The translations under genes and the position numbers were made by a program. A stretch of DNA of 64,000 bases, taken from the NCBI GenBank assembly GCA_038146865.1, contig JAYQSL010000006.1:310001-374000 (forward strand), read 5' to 3'. This stretch comes from GCA-2709075 sp038146865 (GTDB lineage Bacteria > Pseudomonadota > Alphaproteobacteria > MPNO01 > UBA2964). Of the stretch, positions 42,587 to 50,263 are shown one piece after another. Positions within the stretch are counted from its first letter, which is position 1. The number at the start of each line of letters is the position of its first letter. The notes beneath the pieces are model-generated. The model had not been told where the DNA came from and ran no database searches. It saw nothing but the letters and a program-made list of their open reading frames with translations.

Positions 42587-44389
42587 TTAATCGTTTGAAA
42601 TTCTAAGCGCCTCAATAAAGGCTGTTTGCGGTATTTCAACAGCTCCGAACTGCCTCATACGCTTTTTACCCTCTTTTTGTTTTTCTAATAGCTTTCTCTT
42701 TCGAGATATATCTCCACCGTAACATTTTGCTGTCACGTCCTTTCTAAGCGCGCTGATTGTTTCACGCGCTATTATCTTGGCTCCAATTGCCGCTTGCAGA
42801 GGGATTTTGAACAGCTGTCTGGGAATTAGATCTTTGAGCCGCGCACAAATAGCCCGACCACGGTGATCCGCTTGGCTTTTATGCACAATCATGGAGAGAG
42901 CATCAACCGGTTCAGCATTAACCAAAATTGAGACCTTGACCAAGTCGCTCTCTCGATAAGCATCTAGTTGATAGTCAAAACTAGCGTACCCTCTCGTGAC
43001 CGACTTAAGCCGATCATAAAAATCAAACACGACTTCATTCAATGGTAATCTATAAACGGCCATTGCACGTTGGCCTGCATAGGTAAGCTCTAGTTGTTCC
43101 CCGCGTCTTTCCTGACAAAGCGTTAAAACCTGCCCTAAGTATTCATCGGGGACCAAAATTGACGCACGTATCCAAGGTTCTTCAACCGTTTGTATACGCG
43201 TTGTCTCTGGCCAGTCTGCCGGGTTATGAATTTCTCGCATTTCCCCGTCCGTGCCGTACACCTTATAAACGACTGATGGCGCCGTAGTAATCAATTCGAG
43301 ATCAAACTCACGCATCAACCGTTCTTGGACAATTTCAAGGTGGAGGAGACCTAGAAATCCGCAACGAAAACCAAAACCGAGTGCAGCGGAGGTCTCAGCT
43401 TCAAAATGGAAACTCGCATCATTGAGGCGTAATTTTCCAAGGCTTTCCCGTAAATCTTCAAAATCTGCCGCATCGACGGGAAAGAGGCCACAAAAAACAA
43501 CTGGCACACTTGGCTGGAATCCAGAGAGCATTGCCCCCGTTCTCCTTCGGTCCTCGGTAATCGTATCCCCTACCATTGTTTCTGAGACATGTTTAATCGA
43601 GGCAGTTATATAACCGATTTCCCCGGGATGGAGGGCGTCCACCTCTGCCTGCTTCGGCGTGAATGTACCAACGCCATCAATCTGCCTCAGGGCGTCTGCA
43701 CCCATAAACCGAACCTTCATTCCACGTTTCACCACGCCATCATGGACCCTTATCAGAACCACAACCCCGAGATACGGATCGTACCAGCTATCAACGAGCA
43801 AGGCCTTTAGGGGGGCATCTGGATCACCTTCGGGCGCTGGTAATTTTTTAACGAGGGCCTCTAGAACTTCTTTTATCCCCTGCCCGGTTTTCGCAGACAC
43901 AGCTATTGCCTCAGAGGCGTCAACGCCAATTACATCTTCAATCTGTTTGCGAACTCTATCGGGTTCCGAGGCTGGAAGGTCTATTTTATTCAGAACTGGA
44001 ATAATCTCATGGTCGGCATCGACCGCTAAGTATGCGTTCGCGAGGGTCTGAGCTTCAACACCCTGACTCGCGTCAACAACCAAAAGAGAACCCTCACACG
44101 CAGCAAGTGATCGACTTACTTCGTAGGTAAAATCGACGTGACCAGGCGTATCCATAAGATTGAGTTGATAGATATTACCATCCTCAGCCTGATAATTTAG
44201 CCGAACAGTTTGTGCCTTTATGGTGATGCCTCGCTCGCGCTCTAAATCCATCGTGTCGAGCATCTGCTCTTTCAACTCGCGTTCACTGACCCCACCGCAG
44301 AACTGTATCAACCTATCAGCTAGAGTCGATTTGCCGTGATCAATATGCGCGATTATCGAAAAGTTTCTGATGTGAGTAAGTTCAGACAT
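42587..44389 (-). CDS. lepA: Elongation factor 4 (LepA)
   Basis: Translational GTPase of 600 aa associated with ribosome back-translocation/biogenesis under stress. It shows the G1 motif AHIDHGKSTL, G3 DTPGHVDF, G4 NKID, G5 SAKTGQGI, and the LepA-specific C-terminal end (KKRMRQFGAVEIPQ). The length equals typical LepA. On the minus strand behind pheT, with about 220 bp between. Confidence 0.97.
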   Translation of the reverse strand: MSELTHIRNFSIIAHIDHGKSTLADRLIQFCGGVSERELKEQMLDTMDLERERGITIKAQTVRLNYQAEDGNIYQLNLMDTPGHVDFTYEVSRSLAACEGSLLVVDASQGVEAQTLANAYLAVDADHEIIPVLNKIDLPASEPDRVRKQIEDVIGVDASEAIAVSAKTGQGIKEVLEALVKKLPAPEGDPDAPLKALLVDSWYDPYLGVVVLIRVHDGVVKRGMKVRFMGADALRQIDGVGTFTPKQAEVDALHPGEIGYITASIKHVSETMVGDTITEDRRRTGAMLSGFQPSVPVVFCGLFPVDAADFEDLRESLGKLRLNDASFHFEAETSAALGFGFRCGFLGLLHLEIVQERLMREFDLELITTAPSVVYKVYGTDGEMREIHNPADWPETTRIQTVEEPWIRASILVPDEYLGQVLTLCQERRGEQLELTYAGQRAMAVYRLPLNEVVFDFYDRLKSVTRGYASFDYQLDAYRESDLVKVSILVNAEPVDALSMIVHKSQADHRGRAICARLKDLIPRQLFKIPLQAAIGAKIIARETISALRKDVTAKCYGGDISRKRKLLEKQKEGKKRMRQFGAVEIPQTAFIEALRISND

Positions 44390-44609
44390 TCTAATTAAGC
44401 CAAATAAATTTCAGCAAAGGTTGTTTTCATTTTTTGAGCTAAATCCCCTCGAGATGGTGTCCTGGTATATGGACAATCCTTACCTTCGCAACGAAAAGGC
44501 CCGTCTTCCATTTCCCCTTGTGACACATTTGCAAAAATTTGCCTTAAAAAAAATCGCCAAGAGAATATAAATCCTAAAACTTGAGGGGCAGGTATCTCGG
44601 TCTGATAGG

Positions 44610-47009
44610 CTACTCCCTTAAACTCCCACCAGTCTTTTTCTCGACAGCTGTAACAATTAACTCAGACACAGCAGAAATATCTTGATCAGTCAGTGATGTC
44701 TGTTTCGGTTGGAGGGTGACCATAATGCCAAGAGATTTTTTTCCTATCTCCACTCCCGCTCCCTCATAAATATCAAAAAGGTCAACATTTTCAATTAGGT
44801 TCGCATCTGAATTTCTAACCGCCTTCAAAACTTCTTCCGCATCCACCTGTTTATCAACAATAAAAGCAAAATCTCTATAAACTGGCTGGAGCGAGGGAAT
44901 TTCCAGCATCGGTCTCGCGGAACTCTTGCTTCGTTTAACCGGCACCGAATCTAAAAAGACTTCGAAACAAACTATTGGCCCGGTGGCCTGCATAAAATCC
45001 AAAACTGACGGGTGTAACTCTCCAAAAAAACCCAAGACATTTTTGCCCAGCCTCAATGCACCTGATCTACCCGGATGATACCAGGTCGGCGCATCACGCG
45101 TTAATTGAATACTGTTGACCGGGGCACCTGAGGCCGAAAGGGCCGATAATGCATCAGCCTTAGCATCAATAGCATCTACGTCTCGCTTTGGGTCCGCCCA
45201 ATGCCTGGATACCGCATTTTGAGACCGAAGCCCGGCGGCAACAAGCCGCTGTCCCTCCGGAGTATCCCCGTCATACTGAGGGCCAACCTCAAAAAACAAT
45301 GGGCTTGTTATACCTCGAGCTTGATTTCTTGCAGCTGCAACCAACAAACTAGGGATTATTGATGGTCGCATAACGTCTAAATCACTACTGATCGGATTTG
45401 AGAGAGTGAGTTTTTTCGATATTCCGCCGAAGTAAGCAGCATGCCGTGAGTCAATGAACGAGTAAGTTACGACCTCAACCAGTCCCCTTGCACTCAAGCT
45501 CCTTCGGACTTTCTCTGCACGCCTTTGGAGATCATTCCGCGGAGCAGAGCATGAGGCTTGATCCTGTTCTAATTTGACCTCTGGTATCTTATCGAATCCG
45601 TAAATACGGAGTACTTCTTCAACTAAGTCTGCTTCACCATCAATATCGTGACGCCAGGTTGGAACTGTGACTTTAATATCACCGTCTTTCATCTCTGGAT
45701 TAAAACCCAAATCAAACAAAATCTTTTGGCTTTGATCTAGAGAAATATCTACACCAGTCAGATCTTTTATCCGCTGTGGTCTGAGGATCTTGGTGGCTTT
45801 CGTTTCAGGTTTTAGTCCAGAAAATACCAATTCTGATGCTTCGCCACCACAGAATTTCAGGATCATTTTCGTTGCAATGTCACAGCCCCATTCCACGGAG
45901 TGATGATCTACACCTCGTTCAAATCGGTATCTCGCATCAGACATAATGCCCAACTTGCGGCCGGCCTCCGCTATTTTAATTGGATCAAAAAGAGCGACTT
46001 CGAGGAAAACATTTTTAGTGCTGTCGTCACACCCAGCATTATCTCCCCCCATAACCCCACCAATTCCCTGCGGGCCACGATCATCCGAGATAACCACCAT
46101 GTTCTCGTCAAGTTCATAGTCCTGGTCATCAAGACCTTTGATCCTCTCTCCAGAGCGTGCAAACCTCATGACAAGATCACCGCTTATCTTGTCGGCATCG
46201 AAGACATGGAGCGGACGGCCCAAATCAAAGGTCAACCAATTGGTGATGTCCACCAAAGCAGAAATGGGTCGAAGACCTATTGCCCTCAGCCGATCCTGAA
46301 TGAATGCTGGGCTTTGAGTGTTTTTAACATTCCTGAAATAGCGACCAACCACATAAGGGCAGGCAGTCTCGGCACCCGGGGGAAAATCATGCCTCCATTT
46401 GATTGGGCTCTCGAATGAACCGAGTTCAGATGAGTTGGGCAGTGGGTTCAGCTCTCCTAATCCAGCGGCCGCAAGATCTCTTGCGATCCCCCTCACCGAG
46501 GCACAGTCCCCTCGATTTGGGGTGAGCGCGATCTCAATCACTGGGTCGTCTAAACCTGCCCAGGTCGCCCATTTCTCGCCGATTGGCGCATCCCCAGGCA
46601 ATTCGATAATACCCCCGTGCTCATCTGAAATACCCATCTCTTTCTCAGAGCAAAGCATGCCGTGAGACTCCTCTCCTCGAATCTTGCTCGATTTTAGGGT
46701 CACTTTTGTACCAGGGATAAAGCTACCAATGGGCGCAAACACGCCTTTAATACCCTGTCTCGCATTGGGAGCTCCACACACGACCTGGTAATGAGTTCCA
46801 CCTGCATCAACAGTGCATAGCCTTAGCCTGTCAGCATTTGGATGCTGACGAGCCGAAATCACGTGCCCGATAAGAAAAGGGGCAAAGGTTGCCGCGCGAT
46901 CATCTATGGCTTCCACCTCGAGACCAAGCATAGTGAGTTTATCTGTGATTTCATCCAAAGAAGCATCTGTAGCCAAATGGTATTTCAGCCAGGAGAGCGT
47001 GAACTTCAT
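44610..47009 (-). CDS. pheT: Phenylalanyl-tRNA synthetase beta subunit
   Basis: Beta subunit (799 aa) of the heterotetrameric PheRS that charges tRNA-Phe and edits mischarged Tyr. It begins MKFTLSWLKYHL, has the EMAP-like tRNA-binding domain (VCGAPNARQGI), B3/B4 editing region (VDITNWLTFDLGRPLHVFD in part) and the C-terminal anticodon-binding FDX-ACB domain. Four bases after pheS. Confidence 0.97.
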   Translation of the reverse strand: MKFTLSWLKYHLATDASLDEITDKLTMLGLEVEAIDDRAATFAPFLIGHVISARQHPNADRLRLCTVDAGGTHYQVVCGAPNARQGIKGVFAPIGSFIPGTKVTLKSSKIRGEESHGMLCSEKEMGISDEHGGIIELPGDAPIGEKWATWAGLDDPVIEIALTPNRGDCASVRGIARDLAAAGLGELNPLPNSSELGSFESPIKWRHDFPPGAETACPYVVGRYFRNVKNTQSPAFIQDRLRAIGLRPISALVDITNWLTFDLGRPLHVFDADKISGDLVMRFARSGERIKGLDDQDYELDENMVVISDDRGPQGIGGVMGGDNAGCDDSTKNVFLEVALFDPIKIAEAGRKLGIMSDARYRFERGVDHHSVEWGCDIATKMILKFCGGEASELVFSGLKPETKATKILRPQRIKDLTGVDISLDQSQKILFDLGFNPEMKDGDIKVTVPTWRHDIDGEADLVEEVLRIYGFDKIPEVKLEQDQASCSAPRNDLQRRAEKVRRSLSARGLVEVVTYSFIDSRHAAYFGGISKKLTLSNPISSDLDVMRPSIIPSLLVAAARNQARGITSPLFFEVGPQYDGDTPEGQRLVAAGLRSQNAVSRHWADPKRDVDAIDAKADALSALSASGAPVNSIQLTRDAPTWYHPGRSGALRLGKNVLGFFGELHPSVLDFMQATGPIVCFEVFLDSVPVKRSKSSARPMLEIPSLQPVYRDFAFIVDKQVDAEEVLKAVRNSDANLIENVDLFDIYEGAGVEIGKKSLGIMVTLQPKQTSLTDQDISAVSELIVTAVEKKTGGSLRE

Positions 47010-47013
47010 TCCT

Positions 47014-48108
47014 TTACGCTCCCACTGCCCCGGGCATATCTAAGGCTGAAAAACCATAGTGACGAAGCCAACGAAGATCAGATTCAAAAAAGGTCCTCAG
47101 ATCTGGAATGCCGTATTTGAGCATCGCTGCCCTCTCTATTCCTAACCCAAACGCAAAGCCCTGATATCGTTGGGGATCAATGTTGCAGTTCTCCAGGACC
47201 CTGGGGTTCACCATGCCGCACCCGAGGATTTCCAACCAATCCCCCGCTCCAGAATTCCCCTGACGCCCAATTTTTAATCCGCCACTATCACGCGAGCAGC
47301 CAATATCCATCTCAGCTGACGGCTCTGTAAAAGGAAAATACGAGGGACGGAATCGGACTGGTAGATCCTCTACGTCAAAAAAGTTTCGGCAAAAATCGAT
47401 CAAACACCCTTTCAGATGCCCCATGTGGGTTGCTTCATCGATTACCAGACCCTCTATTTGGTGAAACATCGGAGAATGTGTCGCGTCGTAATCGGCCCTG
47501 AAAGTTCGCCCGGGTACAATTATCCGAATGGGCGGCGATTGAGATAACATAGTCCTAATTTGCACTGGCGATGTGTGTGTACGAAGAACAAGTCTGGTAC
47601 CATCCTCCTTTTCAGGAAGGTAAAAAGTATCATGCTCTTGTCTGGCCGGATGTTCTGAGGGAATATTTAGTGCAGTGAAATTATTGAAGTCACTTTCGAT
47701 GTGAGGTCCATCTGCTACCACAAATCCCATCTGGGCAAAAATTGTTACCATTTCATCTATCGTTTGACTTATAGGATGAATGGTACCCGCAGGTTCTTGA
47801 CGCACGGGGAGAGTAATATCCACAGCCTCCCTTGCAAGACGCGCACTTAATTGAAGGGCCTTCAATTCCTCGTGCTTAGCAGCTAGCGCAGCGGTTATTT
47901 CCTGCTTTAATGAGTTGAAAATTCGACCAGCCTCTTTTCGTTCTTGAGGCTCCAATTGACCTACGCTTTTCATCAACGAGGTAATAATACCGTTACGACC
48001 CAGTGAAGCGACGCGAGCGTTTTCCAATGCCTCCAAGTCGTCAGCCCGCCCTATTTCGACGAGTAATTGTTCACGGATTTTATCTCGTTCGACTTCTTGT
48101 GCACTCAT
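47014..48108 (-). CDS. pheS: Phenylalanyl-tRNA synthetase alpha subunit
   Basis: Catalytic alpha subunit (364 aa) with the coiled-coil N-terminus and the class II aminoacyl-tRNA synthetase core: motif FRADYDATHSPMFHQIEG, RFRPSYFPFTEPSAE and GFAFGLGIERAAMLKYGI. Same operon as rplT and rpmI, upstream of pheT, the usual bacterial order. Confidence 0.97.
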   Translation of the reverse strand: MSAQEVERDKIREQLLVEIGRADDLEALENARVASLGRNGIITSLMKSVGQLEPQERKEAGRIFNSLKQEITAALAAKHEELKALQLSARLAREAVDITLPVRQEPAGTIHPISQTIDEMVTIFAQMGFVVADGPHIESDFNNFTALNIPSEHPARQEHDTFYLPEKEDGTRLVLRTHTSPVQIRTMLSQSPPIRIIVPGRTFRADYDATHSPMFHQIEGLVIDEATHMGHLKGCLIDFCRNFFDVEDLPVRFRPSYFPFTEPSAEMDIGCSRDSGGLKIGRQGNSGAGDWLEILGCGMVNPRVLENCNIDPQRYQGFAFGLGIERAAMLKYGIPDLRTFFESDLRWLRHYGFSALDMPGAVGA

Positions 48109-48159
48109 TGGACTTCTAGCAAAATTTTCGCGGAGTTAAGCCAAGGTCTGCCAAACAGC

Positions 48160-48519
48160 TTAGCTCGCTAATGCTGCCTGCGCTTTCTCGCACACCGCCT
48201 TAAAAGCTTCAGGTTGGTTAATTGCAAGGTCCGAGAGCATTTTTCTATCGAGCTCTAGCCCAGCTTTTTTCGACCCATTAATCAATTGAGAATATGTTAA
48301 GCCATTTATCCGAGCCCCTGCGTTAATGCGCTGGATCCAGAGGGCTCTAAAGTTTCTCTTTTTTGCCCTACGGTCGCGGTAAGCATATTGGAGACCTTTT
48401 TCAACTTTCTCCTTCGCGATCCTAAAGGCGTTCTTATTCCTTCCACGATAGCCTTTGGCCCGTGATAAAACTTTCTTATGTCGGGCGTGAGCTTGGACGC
48501 CGCTTGTAGCACGTGACAT
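48160..48519 (-). CDS. rplT: 50S ribosomal protein L20
   Basis: A 119-aa large-subunit protein that binds 23S rRNA and is needed for early assembly. MSRATSGVQAHARHKKVL, the RNKNAFRIAK stretch and AGLELDRKMLSDLA are diagnostic of L20. It follows rpmI after 38 bases. Confidence 0.97.
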   Translation of the reverse strand: MSRATSGVQAHARHKKVLSRAKGYRGRNKNAFRIAKEKVEKGLQYAYRDRRAKKRNFRALWIQRINAGARINGLTYSQLINGSKKAGLELDRKMLSDLAINQPEAFKAVCEKAQAALAS

Positions 48520-48556
48520 TGCGTTACTCCTTTAACTTTAGTTTTTTAGAGAAGAA

Positions 48557-48754
48557 TCAAAGGTAAGGCATATACTGCCGGACGATTTTTGCGTCCTGCG
48601 GAACCAACGTTGAAGTGCCTCGAGACTGACGCTTCATTTTTGTTGGCTTTTCCTCCAAGCAATGACGCTTGTAGGCAAAGTTTCTCTTAATTTTACCCGA
48701 TCCTGTTTTGGAGAAACGCTTCTTCGCGCTAGACTTAGTTTTCATTTTTGGCAT
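48557..48754 (-). CDS. rpmI: 50S ribosomal protein L35
   Basis: A 65-aa basic protein: MPKMKTKSSAKKRFSKTGSGKIKR and the C-terminal VRQYMPYL identify L35. First gene of the rpmI-rplT-pheS-pheT block on the minus strand; the promoter should lie in the 330-bp gap upstream. Confidence 0.96.
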   Translation of the reverse strand: MPKMKTKSSAKKRFSKTGSGKIKRNFAYKRHCLEEKPTKMKRQSRGTSTLVPQDAKIVRQYMPYL

Positions 48755-49085
48755 TTATTAGTTCCTTCTAATGAGGTTCGATTTCAAAGGTGGCCTCGGC
48801 ATGCCTGCTCAGAAATCATATATAATTTCTAAGCGCTCGGACTACCCGTTTTTAGCTAGATTAACATTACTAAGAGCGAAGGTTTCTAATAAAAATTTAA
48901 GGAAATTGCAAGCAACTAAGAAAAGTTTACAGAAAATGTTCGGTATTCTGTTTTTTTTTGGTTTTGACTTTTCCTAAACGGGTTAAGGAGTTTTAAAAGA
49001 AGCCATGCTTTTTGTAACCAATTTATCGTCAAGCATAAAAAAGTAAATTTTCAGAGAGGTCGATTTGTTCAAGTCTAGTCGCAAA
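48755..49085. other. AT-rich intergenic region upstream of rpmI
   Basis: A 330-bp gap between the MarR gene and rpmI. I find no convincing gene; an open frame on the plus strand (48771-48977) lacks a ribosome binding site and looks random. ATGCTT (49005) and AAGCAT (49031) form the ends of a loose inverted repeat. A TTGACG box at 49032-49027 (minus) has no matching -10. It presumably holds the rpmI promoter. Confidence 0.4.
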
Positions 49086-49574
49086 CTAAATGAGCTCGTC
49101 CCTGGTGTCGGCCCAATTCACTGCTTGAAACTTTTCGTAAATTTTAAGAAGTGTTGTTTGGGTTACCTTAAACTCATCAGAAGTTAAATTTAAGTTGAGG
49201 CTCGCTAAAGCGTGAGCCTCCCGAACTCTTAATGCAGATAGCTCCTTTTTACCGCGTTGAGTAAGGGAAAATAAGTTTGACCGGCTATGGCCTGGGTTGC
49301 GCAGACTCTGAATATCGCCTCTATCCAACAAAGAATTGACTTCAAGCTGAATATACTGCCGCGAAACCGACAGATCTCTTGAAATCTTGGGCACCGCAGA
49401 GGGACCGGTTTTATAAAGATACTCCATAATGGACCTAGACCCCGATCTGAGGCTTGTCTGGCCGTGAAGCTGATTATTTGATATTTCAAGCTGTTTGGCC
49501 AAAGACTTCACCACCCGAATAACTGCGAGGAACTGAGTTACATCCTTTTGCTCCATGATAAAGCTCTTAACCAT
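49086..49574 (-). CDS. MarR-family transcriptional regulator
   Basis: A 162-aa winged-helix regulator: SRSIMEYLYKTGPSAVPKISRDLSVSRQYIQLEVNSLLDRG (in part) is the DNA-binding core, followed by the basic wing (NPGHSRSNLFSLTQRGKKEL). MarR proteins usually repress and respond to small phenolic or oxidative ligands. It sits between infC and rpmI, which are normally adjacent. Two palindromes directly upstream are likely its own operators. The start at 49574 is tentative; ATG 49556 is possible. Confidence 0.85.
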   Translation of the reverse strand: MVKSFIMEQKDVTQFLAVIRVVKSLAKQLEISNNQLHGQTSLRSGSRSIMEYLYKTGPSAVPKISRDLSVSRQYIQLEVNSLLDRGDIQSLRNPGHSRSNLFSLTQRGKKELSALRVREAHALASLNLNLTSDEFKVTQTTLLKIYEKFQAVNWADTRDELI

Positions 49575-49579
49575 CTTTT

Positions 49580-49596
49580 TGACAATTTTATTGTCA
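49580..49596. promoter_or_regulatory. Palindromic operator I upstream of marR
   Basis: TGACAAT-TTT-ATTGTCA is a perfect 17-bp inverted repeat typical of MarR-family operators. Its centre lies about 14 bp upstream of the regulator's start. It overlaps a possible -10 (ACAATA, minus strand 49594-49589). Confidence 0.75.
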
Positions 49597-49599
49597 TTC

Positions 49600-49616
49600 T
49601 GACAATTTGACTGTCA
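49600..49616. promoter_or_regulatory. Palindromic operator II upstream of marR
   Basis: TGACAAT-TTG-ACTGTCA differs from operator I's arms by one base. The two centres are 20 bp apart, about two helical turns, so two dimers could bind one face of the DNA. It overlaps a TTGACA -35 element on the minus strand (49617-49612). Confidence 0.7.
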
Positions 49617-49630
49617 AAAAGCAAGAATAC

Positions 49631-49656
49631 AAAAAAAGGCGGGATTTTCCGCCTTT
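49631..49656 (-). terminator. Intrinsic terminator behind infC
   Basis: On the minus strand AAAGGCGG-AAAATC-CCGCCTTT is followed by more T, a good rho-independent terminator. It lies 24 bp after the infC stop and before the marR operators, so infC and rpmI are separate transcripts. Confidence 0.85.
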
Positions 49657-49680
49657 CAAGAAATTCTGTCCGAAAAAAAT

Positions 49681-50220
49681 TTACCTGGGTGCAATTACCA
49701 TGGTCATCTGCCTGCCCTCCATTTTGGGAAACTGCTCGACTTTTGACTCTTCTTCTAGATCTGTTTGCACCCGTTCTAAAACCCGCATTCCGAGCTCTTG
49801 ATGTGCTAATTCGCGGCCCCTAAAGCGGAGAGTGACTTTTACTTTATCCCCATCATCCAGGAATCGCTTCATTGAGCGCATCTTCACGTCATAATCATGT
49901 TGCTCTATTCCAGGTCTCATTTTGATTTCTTTCACATCGATGGTCTTCTGTTTTTTTCGAGCATCGGCTTTGCGCTTTTGATCAAGAAACTTGAGTTTAC
50001 CGTAGTCCAAAATTTTGCAAACTGGGGGACTTGAATTTGCAGCCATCTCGACCAAGTCGAGGCCCGCTTCATCTGCCTTCCTCAGCGCTTCATCAATATT
50101 TACAACGCCGAGGACCTCTCCATCGGCACCAACAAGCCGCACTTCCGCAGCTTCAATCGCCTCGTTCACCCGCCTATCGTCTTTATGGGGGGATGGGGCC
50201 ACAAATGGTCTTCTTGGTAT
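49681..50220 (-). CDS. infC: Translation initiation factor IF-3, AUA start
   Basis: IF-3 binds the 30S subunit and checks start-codon choice. The protein carries the IF3 N domain (RRVNEAIEAAEVRLVGADGE) and C domain (CKILDYGKLKFLDQKRKADARKKQK in part, then DDGDKVKVTLRFRGREL). No ATG is available in frame near the start. ATA at 50220 follows AAGGAG after seven bases and yields PRRPFVAPSP, the N-terminus seen in related IF3s; GTG 50202 has no site. A rare AUN start is a known device for IF3 autoregulation. 179 aa. Confidence 0.92.
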   Translation of the reverse strand: MPRRPFVAPSPHKDDRRVNEAIEAAEVRLVGADGEVLGVVNIDEALRKADEAGLDLVEMAANSSPPVCKILDYGKLKFLDQKRKADARKKQKTIDVKEIKMRPGIEQHDYDVKMRSMKRFLDDGDKVKVTLRFRGRELAHQELGMRVLERVQTDLEEESKVEQFPKMEGRQMTMVIAPR

Positions 50221-50263
50221 GGTTTCTCTCCTTCGCTATTGAAACTTAATCAATCTTCAGTCT

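Noticed and set aside
48937..48959. ACAGAA...TTCTGT hairpin followed by T-run (plus strand)
   Set aside because: Looks like a weak terminator, but no plus-strand gene precedes it.
48771..48977. 68-codon plus-strand frame upstream of rpmI
   Set aside because: No ribosome binding site, low complexity (Lys/Phe rich) and AT-rich sequence; the gap more likely holds the rpmI promoter and leader.
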